From positions 100,978 to 164,977 of the forward strand of contig JAPLNL010000018.1 of the NCBI GenBank assembly GCA_026692905.1: 64,000 nt of DNA, in the 5' to 3' direction. A program made the translations under genes and the position numbers. Source of the DNA: Planctomycetota bacterium. GTDB taxonomy: Bacteria > Planctomycetota > Planctomycetia > Pirellulales > Pirellulaceae. Within the stretch, counting starts at the first letter, position 1. Each line of letters begins with the position of its first letter. Below are positions 17,988-27,631 of the stretch, piece by piece. The notes beneath the pieces were generated by a model that was not told the origin of the DNA, made no database searches, and worked only from the letters and a program-made list of their open reading frames with translations.

Positions 17988-18498
17988 GGTATTTCCCCCA
18001 AAAGCTGATGAAACAGAGTCAGGAAACCCCCGCTCTGCCGCTCCCATTCATCACGCCGTTTTCAAGTCTGGAGTAGCCTTTGTAAACCAGCAAACCTTGG
18101 AAAACCAACCGAATATGAGGGGCACGGACAAAGAATGATTCGCGGCCTGTGACTGAATCTTGGAAGATATTTGGTTTTTTAGGTAACGCTGGGATTTACG
18201 AAAAACCCGATCGCGCCCGCGAAGCAATCTTGACTCAAAGTTCCAATTTTCTTAATTCCCATCGGTTTGGAGAAAGTTCTGAACTTCCCTGAACGCGAAT
18301 ATGCCGTCCCCAACTCACCAACACCCTCAAAAAAACGATGTCGGGAGATCGACGTTCCTGAGGAGCCTCTGCGCTGAGGCTCGGCGGGAGCCTCGCCCTC
18401 CCGAATGGAAGCCTCGCCTTTCCGAATGGAAGCCTCGCCTTTCCGAATGGGAGCCTCGCCTTTCCGGCAAGGAAAGCAAACGCCCTATTTGGCTGAGC
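17988..18498. repeat. Divergent intergenic region with palindromic and tandem repeats
   Basis: About 510 bp between the coiled-coil gene and the lipoprotein gene. It contains a degenerate family-1 palindrome (GAGGCTCGGCGGGAGCCTCG at 18376-18395) followed directly by three tandem 21-bp units (18401-18463) of the type CCGAATGGAAGCCTCGCCTT. The reading frame of the downstream gene stays open through these repeats back to 18301, but I regard that part as untranslated. Confidence 0.6.
18401..18465 (+). repeat. Three tandem 21-bp repeats
   Basis: Units start at 18401, 18422 and 18443, each beginning CCGAATGG and containing GCCTCGCCTT. The unit resembles half of the family-1 palindrome, so the array probably arose by local expansion of one arm. 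The period is a multiple of three, so the frame stays open through it. Confidence 0.85.
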
Positions 18499-19818
18499 AT
18501 GTTCATTTATTGCTGTGTGCTTCTTTCCGTGTGCGGAACAGGCTGCCGGCAACGAGCGTTTACTGAGCTCTATGTTGAGAATATGGCCAGCGAAATCCGA
18601 ATGCTGGAAGACCGAATCTATGAGTACGATGCGGCATACATGGAAAAAGACTCCGAGTACGAGTCCATGCGTCACGAAGTAGAACTCAAAAAGAGGGAAA
18701 TCGCCGAGCTTCAACGGCAGCTCGATTCCACGCAACCTCGCTCAAATTCAACGCCGAAGAGTCCGTCATTAAGACTCAAAGACAAGCAACCCCGCGCGCC
18801 TACTGAGGCGGACCCGAAAAACGTCTACGAGCTTCCGCCTCTAACGGATCCAAACTCGAACAAGCCCGAAACGATCACGGATCCGCCAGTGGTTTCGCGA
18901 ACGCCTGTTGTACCACCAGCTAACACGAACAAGAGCCAAGGCCCCGATGCCATCGAGTTTTTGCCACCTGGTACTGCGCTTGATTTGACTCCACCTGCCA
19001 TTCCCGACAAGGCCAAGGGGGCAGCAGACGAACCTCAAGCATTCAATCAAGGTCGTCCCCCGAAACGCAAAACGAATTTTCCTTCACCGGAGAGTTTGGT
19101 CGAACAAGTTGACATGCCAGAATCGATGGTCCGATCTGCTCAGCAACCCAAATTCATGATTGTCCCATCACCGTCATCCAATCAAGATCCGTCAAGCTTG
19201 CCATCGAATGTTCCAATTTTGCCGAGTGGCCTACCGTCCTTGTTGCCGAAAGCATTTCCAAAGATCCAGGAGGGAAATCCGCAAGGAGCAATTCAACGGG
19301 GTATGATCCGTTTGCCCGAAGGTTCCAAGGTACAGTTGGCATCTGCCGCTGAACCCCTAACTCCACTGACTCCTAAGCCAATAACGGACAAAAAAGTTGT
19401 CGATATCGGCTTTCACCCGACCATGTGTCACGGCCATAATTTCGATGAGGTTCCGGGTGACGATGGTTTGTACCTGGTCGTGACGCCAATGAACACTTCG
19501 GGACAGATCTTGAATCAATCGGGCGGGCTAACTGTGATCGTCGAGGACCCAGCCGAGCCAACGGACAATGGCCGAATCGGAGCCTGGGAATTTACCTCGG
19601 AGCAACTTGCTGAGACCCTAGAACCGATTGGGGCCGCACAAGGTTTCCATTTAAGCCTACCCTGGCAAGAAAAAAAACCGACAAGCAAAACAGTCACCGT
19701 CTATTTACGCTACACGAGCGGCACTGACCGCGTTCATGTCAATCAACGCGAAGTTCAAATTCGAGTGAACAGCGCCGAAAAGGCCGTCTGGACACCACGG
19801 AAAACTACGACGAAGTAG
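18499..19818 (+). CDS. Predicted lipoprotein with coiled coil and proline-rich linker
   Basis: A 439-residue protein if started at ATG 18499, giving MFIYCCVLLSVCGTGCRQ, a lipoprotein-type signal with candidate lipobox Cys. The frame is open to 18301, but that extension translates repeat DNA. A coiled coil follows (about 30-75, ENMASEIRMLEDRIYEYDAA), then a long Pro/Ser/Thr-rich linker (about 75-300), then a compact beta-rich domain (about 300-435) that starts near VVDIGFHPTMCHGHNFDEVP and contains GLTVIVEDPAEPTDNGRIGA. No family recognised. It is followed by a second lipoprotein gene on the same strand, so both may act at the cell envelope. Confidence 0.7.
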   Translation: MFIYCCVLLSVCGTGCRQRAFTELYVENMASEIRMLEDRIYEYDAAYMEKDSEYESMRHEVELKKREIAELQRQLDSTQPRSNSTPKSPSLRLKDKQPRAPTEADPKNVYELPPLTDPNSNKPETITDPPVVSRTPVVPPANTNKSQGPDAIEFLPPGTALDLTPPAIPDKAKGAADEPQAFNQGRPPKRKTNFPSPESLVEQVDMPESMVRSAQQPKFMIVPSPSSNQDPSSLPSNVPILPSGLPSLLPKAFPKIQEGNPQGAIQRGMIRLPEGSKVQLASAAEPLTPLTPKPITDKKVVDIGFHPTMCHGHNFDEVPGDDGLYLVVTPMNTSGQILNQSGGLTVIVEDPAEPTDNGRIGAWEFTSEQLAETLEPIGAAQGFHLSLPWQEKKPTSKTVTVYLRYTSGTDRVHVNQREVQIRVNSAEKAVWTPRKTTTK

Positions 19819-20081
19819 TCGATTCTGGCTAGTACGACGCGCAAACCAATGAATTGGATTGAACCTCCACTTTCTTGCGCATGGTGGAGTTGCACTCTCT
19901 GTATTGAGGGCCGAAGGCCCGACACATCCTTGGCCGGTGGTGGGCAAAACTCTCGTTCGACGTGAAAAGTCCGCTCGGAATAGGAGCTGCGATGGCTTGC
20001 GCGTCGACATGGCAGCGTTCCGGTTGTTATACTGCCTGGGCCGTGTGAAACCCAGAACGAAGCATTAGGATTGACGCAAAA
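19819..20081. other. Intergenic region with promoter and hairpin
   Basis: Together with 20082-20126, about 308 bp without a full gene. It holds a GGGCCGAAGGCCC hairpin near 19911 and a promoter-like pair at 20004-20033. The reading frame of the short peptide described at 20082 begins just downstream. Confidence 0.5.
20004..20033 (+). promoter_or_regulatory. Sigma-70-type promoter candidate
   Basis: TCGACA at 20004-20009 (five of six to TTGACA) and TATACT at 20028-20033 (five of six to TATAAT) with an 18-bp spacer. Transcription would begin about 20040, giving a leader that contains the 11-codon peptide at 20082 and then the lipoprotein gene at 20127. Confidence 0.45.
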
Positions 20082-20117
20082 ATGCCCCTCTACGAATACG
20101 AATGCAAAGGACATTAA
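20082..20117 (+). pseudogene. 11-codon FmdB-type zinc-ribbon remnant or leader peptide
   Basis: ATG 20082 reads MPLYEYECKGH and then TAA. This is very close to the start of FmdB-family regulatory proteins (MPLYEYxCxxCGH), cut off where the second zinc Cys pair would begin. It ends 9 bp before the GTG start of the next gene, and an AAGGTGAT ribosome-binding site overlaps the end. It may be a broken gene fragment that survives as a short upstream ORF coupling translation to the lipoprotein gene. Chance similarity of this length is unlikely but not excluded. Confidence 0.5.
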
Positions 20118-20126
20118 GGTGATCAA

Positions 20127-22610
20127 GTGCGCGGTTCAGTGAAATGGGCTTGTCTCTGTTTGTTAATGTGCCAGTTGGTTGGCTGTCGCGGTTGCACACA
20201 ACCGAATAAACCGAAAGAAACAGCCGAAGAGATCGAAGCAAAAAAGAAGAAACAGCGTCTTGTCGGGAGTGAGCTCAAAGCCATTCCGGCTGCGGCGGAC
20301 TTGCCAGGCAGTATCGTCAAGCCGGGGCACTGGTACCAAGCCAACCAAAAACTCAAGGCGAACTTTTCTGACGAGTCCTTGACCGCAACTCTATCGGTCG
20401 TCAATCGCGAAAAACAGAGAGTCCCCCTCGCTCCAGGACTGGCCTCGGTCGACTTTATCCGAAACGTATCTTTAGCGGAAAAGCAAGAGAAGAATATCCA
20501 GCTGAAGTTCTTTCAGCCCGAAGTTCAGGTTACAGGTGATGAACTAAGCAAAACACCTTCCGCGATGAAGCTCCTCTATTCTCAGAGAGGAATCGGTGCT
20601 CCCGTCCTCGAGGAAGATTTTTTGTGCCGCGTTTTTGCTGGCTACCAGTACAACATTGTTACGTTGAATCGTGATGAGTCGCGGTATCTATTTTGGAGAG
20701 CTTTGGACTGCATCATTTGGCCCTCGAAACAACGGATGACGGACGAGCGTATTTCTCCACACCGAATCATTGACATCAAAGAAGACGACTTTGCGACTCA
20801 GTTTCCGAACAGGCTCTATGCCATGACTTCTATCTCGCATCTTGTCATCAATGACTCCTCCGTTTCGATCCTGTCCACCGACCAGCAGGAAGCTCTCCAA
20901 GACTGGCTGTACTTCGGGGGCACCATTATTTTGAATGGCCCAGAAGCGATCGGTGGCATTGAAACCAGCATCATGAAGGACTATTCGCCTATTTCTAAAG
21001 CGACCAATACCACCGTCACCGATGCCCAAATTGCTGCATTGAATGAGACTTGGACGCTAAAGCAGATTGGCGGCGATAGATTGCAAATTGCCCCGGCGAA
21101 ACCCATTCCTTTGCTGAGTGGTGAACTGGCGTCTGGGGCTCAATGGGTAAAGTATCGAGGGCTCAATGATGAGCTTAAATCGCTCGATGGTTTGGTGGCC
21201 GAAAAGTTGGTTGGCCAGGGACGCGTTGTCATGACGATGTTCCCCATGAGCGACAACGCTTTCCTTCGCTGGCCCTCCTACAGCTCCTTTGTGCACAATG
21301 CGATCCTGGCAAAACCGCATCGCGACCCTACGTCCGGAACCGAGGCTGACACGCGATTTGCTGGCGAGTTTGAGGGGACGGAGCTGAGTCCTGTGCATTC
21401 AACCCGGCTTCGCATTTGGGCGCGGGACCTGGATGAATCGACGTCGCGCAAGTTCCCTACTGCTACGAACAAAGAGGACGAGGAGCCGACCTATGTGAGC
21501 GCAGAAACACAAGTCTCCAAGCTGAAACGCTCGAGTTTCGGGGCTTGGAATCCCGAATCTTCCGTCCTGTTCAATGCGAGAAAATGTTTGCAGGAATCCT
21601 CCGGAATCACGGTCCCGAAAATCAATACGATCATCAAGCTCCTGCTTGGGTACTTAATCGTTTTGGTGCCGGTGAACTGGCTGTTCTTTCGGCTCTTCGG
21701 CCGCGTCGAATTGGCCTGGGCGGCAGCACCGTTCATCGCCTTGGCGGGTGCCTTTTTTGTGGCCCGAAGCGTTCAACTCGACGTCGGTTTTTCGCGGAGT
21801 CAGACTAGCTACGGTTTTCTTGAAGTGCACTCGGACTATCCTCGTGGAATGCTGTCCACCTATACCGCATTATACACCTCGCTCTCCACCAATTACAGAG
21901 CGGTATTCGATGGCGACACTGGCGTCGTCTTGCCATTCGCTTCCACCTCGAGCAGCAAGCGTTCCAAGAGCTCGCTTACCAAAATTGACTATTCATTTGC
22001 CGATGACGCAGGGGCTGGAATGCAAAGTGTCCCCGTTCTCTCCAATACAACTGGCCTTTTTCAAGCAGAAGAAATGGTTGCGTTTCCCGGCAAGTTAACC
22101 GCCAAATTTGATATCGACATGAAGGCTGTCGAGATCAAAAATGGGCTTGGATTTTCAATCAATGAGGCTGGGATCGTAGGAGTGGATTCAAACGGCAAGC
22201 TGGTTAGTGGTTGGATTGGAAACGCTGAAGATGGCGGTTTCAAACGTTGTGAACTTGAAACTCGGGATCGCGATAATCGATGGCGAAAGGAATGGGATAA
22301 CAACCCGATCCTAAGCCGCCCTAACTACATACGCGCAGAAGATGGAAGCCTTTGGACAGATCAAGACCTTGAAGACGAACTGTATCTCGGGCCGATGCTT
22401 GAGGAGCTGTCTAAGAAATACCCGCTCGCCAAAGGGGAGTTCATCGCGATTGGCTGGACCAATCAGTCGATTGGGGAGTTGGTGATAACTCCGGTGGCCA
22501 AGCAAAAGAAACTGCGAACGGTGGTCTTGGTCCACCTGAGTGCTGGGGAACTGGTGACCGTTAGGCCCGATACCCGGATATTTCAAAAAGTGGTTGATGA
22601 AGAGCAGTAA
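20127..22610 (+). CDS. Large predicted lipoprotein/membrane protein of unknown function
   Basis: An 827-residue protein starting at GTG 20127, with AAGGTGAT just upstream. The N-terminus is a lipoprotein-type signal (CLCLLMCQLVGCRGC). A charged stretch is followed by an alpha/beta region with a segment resembling a GATase1/ThuA-like fold (LSTDQQEALQDWLYFGGTII, then LNGPEAIGG). Two hydrophobic helices lie at about 500-550 (IKLLLGYLIVLVPVNWLFFR and WAAAPFIALAGAFFVARSVQ). A beta-rich C-terminal domain follows. This general plan occurs in Planctomycetes membrane proteins of unknown function. Enzymatic residues are not recognisable. Confidence 0.75.
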   Translation: MRGSVKWACLCLLMCQLVGCRGCTQPNKPKETAEEIEAKKKKQRLVGSELKAIPAAADLPGSIVKPGHWYQANQKLKANFSDESLTATLSVVNREKQRVPLAPGLASVDFIRNVSLAEKQEKNIQLKFFQPEVQVTGDELSKTPSAMKLLYSQRGIGAPVLEEDFLCRVFAGYQYNIVTLNRDESRYLFWRALDCIIWPSKQRMTDERISPHRIIDIKEDDFATQFPNRLYAMTSISHLVINDSSVSILSTDQQEALQDWLYFGGTIILNGPEAIGGIETSIMKDYSPISKATNTTVTDAQIAALNETWTLKQIGGDRLQIAPAKPIPLLSGELASGAQWVKYRGLNDELKSLDGLVAEKLVGQGRVVMTMFPMSDNAFLRWPSYSSFVHNAILAKPHRDPTSGTEADTRFAGEFEGTELSPVHSTRLRIWARDLDESTSRKFPTATNKEDEEPTYVSAETQVSKLKRSSFGAWNPESSVLFNARKCLQESSGITVPKINTIIKLLLGYLIVLVPVNWLFFRLFGRVELAWAAAPFIALAGAFFVARSVQLDVGFSRSQTSYGFLEVHSDYPRGMLSTYTALYTSLSTNYRAVFDGDTGVVLPFASTSSSKRSKSSLTKIDYSFADDAGAGMQSVPVLSNTTGLFQAEEMVAFPGKLTAKFDIDMKAVEIKNGLGFSINEAGIVGVDSNGKLVSGWIGNAEDGGFKRCELETRDRDNRWRKEWDNNPILSRPNYIRAEDGSLWTDQDLEDELYLGPMLEELSKKYPLAKGEFIAIGWTNQSIGELVITPVAKQKKLRTVVLVHLSAGELVTVRPDTRIFQKVVDEEQ

Positions 22611-22746
22611 CTATTGGCGGTGCTCCACTTCATTAACCATTTCACCACCCGTAGGTGGTGCCTGAGCTGGTTGTGCTTGCGATCAAGGATGGTGGTGAGA
22701 GCTATCTCAATTGGCTCACTTCGGAGTTAGATGGTGTCGACGCATC

Positions 22747-22926
22747 CTAGACTTTTTGGGGATGAAGGGTTTGATCATCTTGCCGCCGAACAACCAGCCT
22801 TCGCCAACGAATTACCAAGAAAGGAATCAAGAGCCAGAGAATTCCTTTGATGGTAAAGAAAGCGATGGTACCTGCGGCTAGAACCCACGGGTTGCTTGTA
22901 ATGGTATTCAGGATTTGGTCTAACAT
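22747..22926 (-). CDS. Small membrane protein
   Basis: A 59-residue frame from ATG 22926. It has a hydrophobic hairpin-like segment (WVLAAGTIAFFTIKGILWLL, then IPFLVIRW) ending in a strongly basic tail RWRRLVVRRQ, as in short positively anchored inner-membrane proteins. No family recognised. Longer upstream starts exist but lack support. It lies alone on the minus strand downstream of the gas-vesicle cluster. The composition suggests a real gene, but no ribosome-binding site stands out. Confidence 0.45.
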   Translation of the reverse strand: MLDQILNTITSNPWVLAAGTIAFFTIKGILWLLIPFLVIRWRRLVVRRQDDQTLHPQKV

Positions 22927-23181
22927 CACTAATCCATTCCGAAATCTAGTTATCACTGTCCGTGGTGTGGGATTCGTCCTTAAGAGTCTTCGGCAGGTTC
23001 GAGTGCCGCTATTCGCGCAGTGTCAGTATTTGCACAGATTTGCACAGCTCCATGATTTGCTGATGAACAGTGCAATGCATGTTAATCGCGATGAAAACTT
23101 GATTGCAGCGACGGGCTTTTGCCTCCCGAGATCATAAACGAAGAATGCATTTTGGCGAGGCGGCGCCTGGATTGCATTGAG

Positions 23182-26100
23182 TTACTCGTTGGTAGAGCCC
23201 GAAAAAACCAAGTCCCATGCATCTATTTTTGCCACACCAATCACACGTGGGGGAGGGACTACGTTCTTTAGGCTATTCACCGCAACCAGAACGTCATCTT
23301 CAATTGACATCTCGGATGAAATCGACAGTGACTTTGGATCGTCCTCAACGGCAACATCCTCAACCGAATCGAAATAGGATAGCGATTTATTTTCTAGAAC
23401 AGTCACATTCTTAAGCAACATCGTTGAAGATTCGTTTTCTTGTAACTTTGCATTCATGGCTTGAGACAGGGATGCGAGTTCTTCCCTTTGAAGAATGAGA
23501 GTATTGATCGCATCCATTGTATTCTTTCGATCGATTTCAAGTTCGTCACATTTTTCCTTGAGCGCCTTAACCTCCGGAACAAGCTTGACCTTTTCCGTTT
23601 GCAGATCCTGCAATGTAGTTTTAACAGTCGCTAATAGGGCCTCTATCGCTTGAATCTCATGCTTTTTCTGCTCCTGTTCGCGAACAAGGAGCTGGCTCGC
23701 TTTTCTTGAAGCGTTCAGTTCGTTCTCGGACTCGAGTTTCGAGGCATTGGTGTCATCAAGTTTCTTCAGTGAATCACAAACAGCCGATTGGGTTTCATCC
23801 CACACTTGCTTTGCGTCTTGAATCGCTCGCTTGGTGTTTTGCATTTCATTCTCTAGATCACGAATCGCCAGTTCCTTTGACTGCAGATCGCTTTCCGCAG
23901 CATTCCGGCTCACATTCAACGACTGGAGTGTTTCCGTGAGTTGATCGATTCGCTGTTGAGCCGCCAATGCACTTTCCGCTTGCTGTTGCGACACAACACG
24001 ATTTTTCTCCTGCAACTTGTTTTCGCTTTCCATAAGAAGGGCAATCGAGTCTTCGAGCGTTTTTCTGCGAGCGCTAAGTTTTCTTGTTTCTCGCTGTAAC
24101 ACGTCGAGATGGTACTCGAGTTCGTCCGCATGAGTGGTCTTGTTCACGATACTCCGGTCGATCGTTGCGAGTCGATCAGAATCCAAGAGAATTTGCGATT
24201 GGAGTTGGGCCGAGTGGTCGCGGTTGCTTTGCAAATCCATTTCAAGAGTTCGAAGGGTAGCCTGTTTCTCCGCTGCGAGGTCGTTCAATTGTTCTAAAGC
24301 GAACTTTTTCTCCGTATACGCCGAGTCGAGTTGAGAGAATTCGGTTTCGAGGAGACTCATACGCGATCGTAACTGACCGTATTCGCTGGTACTCTTCGAT
24401 AGATTGGCCTGGCTTTCTTCGTACGCGAATTCGATCTTTGCGAGCTGATTCTTTTTCGCCTCCATCGTACTCACTTCTTGCTGGATCAGGCCTAACTCAG
24501 CTTGGTGATCGCTGAGTTCCTGCTGCAATTGTTGCAAATCGAATTGGCGTGTTTTGCACTCGATCGCGACAGTCTCAAGATTCGCAATCTGCACCTTAAG
24601 TTCGGCATGCTCGGATCGTGCTTCGGCCAGTGCGTCACTAGCTTCCCGGTTTGTAGCCGCGAGTGCTTCACTTGACTCTTGGATCATCGCGAGTTGGCTT
24701 TCCAGGGAACTGCGTTTTGCGTGAAGCTCCTCGATCGATTGTTCAAGTGCATGGCGTTGTTGCACTCGTTGTGTCGACTCCTCAATTGTTTTTTCTAGTT
24801 GGTGCATCGCCGTATTTAATTGTTGCTCCATCGTCAACGATTGTCTTTCCAAATCCGCGATCGCAAACTGGATTTGAGCCTTGTGGTCGTTCTCCAATTC
24901 CCGTTGCTGAATGGTCGTTTCCAGCTCAAGTTGCGAAGTCTTCCATTCGAGCTCTAGGCGTTGTTTTACAGCCTGAATATCTTGCAATTCCAATTGCGTC
25001 GCTGCTAGGTTTTCTTTGGAAGATTCGAAAGCATCGGATGTTGCCAATTCCTGACTTTTCAATTGGCTTATGCGTGCCTCAAGAGTCTGAATTGTTGCCT
25101 CTTTCTTTTGTCGGTCCGACTGGAGTGTCGCCATGTAATCTGTCCATTGCTGGACAATTCCCTGAGCCTCAGCCACTTCGTCGCTCAACTGTTGTAACTT
25201 GGCGACCGAACTAGTGCACTCATGCTCAATTTCTGAAGCTCGATGGTTCAGCTTGTCGATCCGAGTCTTGGCCGTTCGCTCTTCCGACTCGATTTCGGTT
25301 TTTTCCAAGCGAGCTCCGTCTAAGGAGTTCATCATTTCGCACAACTCTTGCTCCAAATCACTTTGCCTGACCTGCGCGGTCGCCAGCTTCAATTCCCATT
25401 CTGGCAATTCCGATTGGATCTGTTGTGTCCGCAGCGAGTACAATTCAAGCGTGGCAGACTGCTCTTTGATTGCATTTGCGAGAGAATCATGTTCGTCAGC
25501 CAATTGATCGATCTGTCGATTGGAACTCGCTATCTGAACTTCCAGTTCCTCACTGTAGCTCTTTAACTGCGATAGTCTTTCTGTTACTAATTCAGCTTCT
25601 TCATTTTGCTCTCGCAACTGTTGAGTCGATTCAACAAGTCGTTCGTACTCTTGGCTCAGTGAACGATGTTCAGCCATGAGGGACGCATAATTCGTTTGTT
25701 GCTCGTGCATGCGATTTTGAATTTCCACCAGATCATTCTGTGTTACTTCCATTTGAGCGTTCAAAGCAATCTTAGACGCATCCATGAGCTGGCACTCGTT
25801 CGCAAGCTGAGCGTAATGCGTTTGAAGCTGATCGAAATTTAGGCTGCGATCTAAAAGTTCGAAGTTTAGCGTCTCTAGTGCCGCTTGATGAGTCCTGCAC
25901 TGCGCGTCAAGCAGTCCAATGTCTTCTTGCTTGTTCGCCAAAGTTCGTCGCGATTCTCCGATTTGCTCTTCCAATTCGGCAAGTTCAGCGCGCTGACTCT
26001 GGAGCTGCAACTCCACCTCCGCAAGTTCCTCAACGCCCCTCGTTACCGAGACTTTAGCTGCTTCCAGTTCTCGGATCTCAGCCCGAATCGAAATCAATTC

Positions 26101-27624
26101 TTGCTTATGGCCAAAAAGTTCCGTCGATTTCGCTTCAACCTGTTCTGCCAAACTATCTGCTTTGTCGGAAAGCATTTCAACGCGGCGCGTCGCATCAGAA
26201 AGCGATTTTTCAGCTTCTCGAGAAATCTTGTGCGAATTCTGAAACGACTCCTCGATCAGGATTTGGCGTGTATCCAATTCTGAACGGATGGCGTCAAGCT
26301 CTCCACGCATGGATTCCAGTTCGACCCGTTGTTCCTTTTCGGCTTCGATCATTTCTTGTCGGTTCGCTGCCAAGGAGAGCGTTTCGGAAGCGTCCGTTGC
26401 TAGTTTGAAGGCGGACAAGTACTCTAGTTCGGCCAATTGCGTTAACAGCTGCGCAATACGTTGCTCGACGCCGACCGATTCGCTCACAATGGTTTCGAGC
26501 TGAGTCTTTTTGTCAAGGAGAGAAACGTCAAGACTGCGAAGATTCGCGTCCGCAAGGATGATGGATTCTTGTCTTTGTGAGAGCCCAGCCTCCAACTCAA
26601 CTGTTTGATTGATCAATTCGACGTTCGTTTGTTGCGATGTTGCAACGTTTTCTTTCAACGCTTCGTACTCTGCTGTAGCCTGGCTAACTTCTGCCATGAT
26701 TCGTTCGCGGGATAGATTGGCCTCCGCGATCGCAAACTCTATTGCTCTATGATCTTCGCTTAACTTGGCTGTGAGTGCATCGCCAGCGAGAGTCTTTTCG
26801 TTCATATCCAAATTGAGGAGGCTCAACGACTCCTGCATTTCGGCTAGCTTGGCTTCGTTTTCGCTGACTTTGGCCAATAAAGTCAAGTTGTCTTCATGGA
26901 TGCGTGCGTTCAGTTCCTCGATGGTAGCAGTGCTTTTGGCTATCTGCTCTTCTAGATCGCGAGTTTGGACTATCATCGCTGCCTTTGTTGCGTCACGGCT
27001 GATCAGAGTCTCTTCCAATTCGGCCTCAGCCTTTTCTTTTTGCTCTACGCTCTCGACCAAGATTTGAAGTTCTGCGAACGAAGCTTCGAGTTTCTCTTGA
27101 ATCGATTCAACCTGTTGCTTGGCTAACTGCAGTTTCAGTTTCTCATTGTCGGTCGCCCATTTGGATTGAGCGGCCTCGGTTGTCCAATGTTGACGCTCGC
27201 GCACAAGTTCGCGGACCTGTTCCGCCACTCGCTTCAGCCGTTCCATTAAACGTTCTCGCTCATCCTGAAAGTGAGTTTTCCCCCTCGCAAGATCAGACAT
27301 CACGCACATTCCAACAAGAACATAGAGGACTGCAATACCGATATTGCAAATTGCCATCTGCGAGTTGGTGGCGCCAGCCATAACAATGCCGACATTGAGC
27401 AGCAAAGTCACCGCAACAACCACTCCGAAGAGCATAACGGTCAACCACCGCAACGCAGACCGGGTTTCTGACGGCGAATCGTTGTTCACTCCAAGGTAGG
27501 ATTCGGTCTCCTTGCAGTAGCTATCGAGCTTTTTGTTGAATTTACCTAGATCGACCTGCAAGCTCTCAATGGGGGAGCAGACAACTTGGTCAATCGTATC
27601 TTCGAATGCGTCTATCTGATTCAT
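23182..27624 (-). CDS. Giant coiled-coil protein with two N-terminal membrane helices, end of gas-vesicle cluster
   Basis: A 1480-residue protein. Residues about 63-110 hold two hydrophobic segments (WLTVMLFGVVVAVTLLLNVG and MAICNIGIAVLYVLVGMCVM). Everything from about 120 to 1410 is heptad-rich, Glu/Gln/Leu-rich helix without Pro, resembling myosin or SMC coiled coils, but with no ATPase motifs. A short acidic C-terminal tail follows. It starts 7 bp after gvpJ and so belongs to the operon. In Bacillus megaterium the gene after gvpJ is gvpT, also a membrane-associated helical protein but far smaller. The protein could tether or space gas vesicles, or connect them to the membrane; this is inference. 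Confidence 0.85.
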   Translation of the reverse strand: MNQIDAFEDTIDQVVCSPIESLQVDLGKFNKKLDSYCKETESYLGVNNDSPSETRSALRWLTVMLFGVVVAVTLLLNVGIVMAGATNSQMAICNIGIAVLYVLVGMCVMSDLARGKTHFQDERERLMERLKRVAEQVRELVRERQHWTTEAAQSKWATDNEKLKLQLAKQQVESIQEKLEASFAELQILVESVEQKEKAEAELEETLISRDATKAAMIVQTRDLEEQIAKSTATIEELNARIHEDNLTLLAKVSENEAKLAEMQESLSLLNLDMNEKTLAGDALTAKLSEDHRAIEFAIAEANLSRERIMAEVSQATAEYEALKENVATSQQTNVELINQTVELEAGLSQRQESIILADANLRSLDVSLLDKKTQLETIVSESVGVEQRIAQLLTQLAELEYLSAFKLATDASETLSLAANRQEMIEAEKEQRVELESMRGELDAIRSELDTRQILIEESFQNSHKISREAEKSLSDATRRVEMLSDKADSLAEQVEAKSTELFGHKQELISIRAEIRELEAAKVSVTRGVEELAEVELQLQSQRAELAELEEQIGESRRTLANKQEDIGLLDAQCRTHQAALETLNFELLDRSLNFDQLQTHYAQLANECQLMDASKIALNAQMEVTQNDLVEIQNRMHEQQTNYASLMAEHRSLSQEYERLVESTQQLREQNEEAELVTERLSQLKSYSEELEVQIASSNRQIDQLADEHDSLANAIKEQSATLELYSLRTQQIQSELPEWELKLATAQVRQSDLEQELCEMMNSLDGARLEKTEIESEERTAKTRIDKLNHRASEIEHECTSSVAKLQQLSDEVAEAQGIVQQWTDYMATLQSDRQKKEATIQTLEARISQLKSQELATSDAFESSKENLAATQLELQDIQAVKQRLELEWKTSQLELETTIQQRELENDHKAQIQFAIADLERQSLTMEQQLNTAMHQLEKTIEESTQRVQQRHALEQSIEELHAKRSSLESQLAMIQESSEALAATNREASDALAEARSEHAELKVQIANLETVAIECKTRQFDLQQLQQELSDHQAELGLIQQEVSTMEAKKNQLAKIEFAYEESQANLSKSTSEYGQLRSRMSLLETEFSQLDSAYTEKKFALEQLNDLAAEKQATLRTLEMDLQSNRDHSAQLQSQILLDSDRLATIDRSIVNKTTHADELEYHLDVLQRETRKLSARRKTLEDSIALLMESENKLQEKNRVVSQQQAESALAAQQRIDQLTETLQSLNVSRNAAESDLQSKELAIRDLENEMQNTKRAIQDAKQVWDETQSAVCDSLKKLDDTNASKLESENELNASRKASQLLVREQEQKKHEIQAIEALLATVKTTLQDLQTEKVKLVPEVKALKEKCDELEIDRKNTMDAINTLILQREELASLSQAMNAKLQENESSTMLLKNVTVLENKSLSYFDSVEDVAVEDDPKSLSISSEMSIEDDVLVAVNSLKNVVPPPRVIGVAKIDAWDLVFSGSTNE

Positions 27625-27631
27625 GATTTTG

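Noticed and set aside
18401..18465. Possible CRISPR-like array
   Set aside because: Three head-to-tail units with no spacers; it is a simple tandem repeat.
18301..18498. Longer start for the lipoprotein gene
   Set aside because: The extra codons come from tandem repeats and would bury the lipoprotein signal inside the protein.
23182..27624. SMC or Rad50-type ATPase identity for the coiled-coil giant
   Set aside because: No Walker A, Walker B or hinge domain is visible; membrane helices are at the N-terminus instead.
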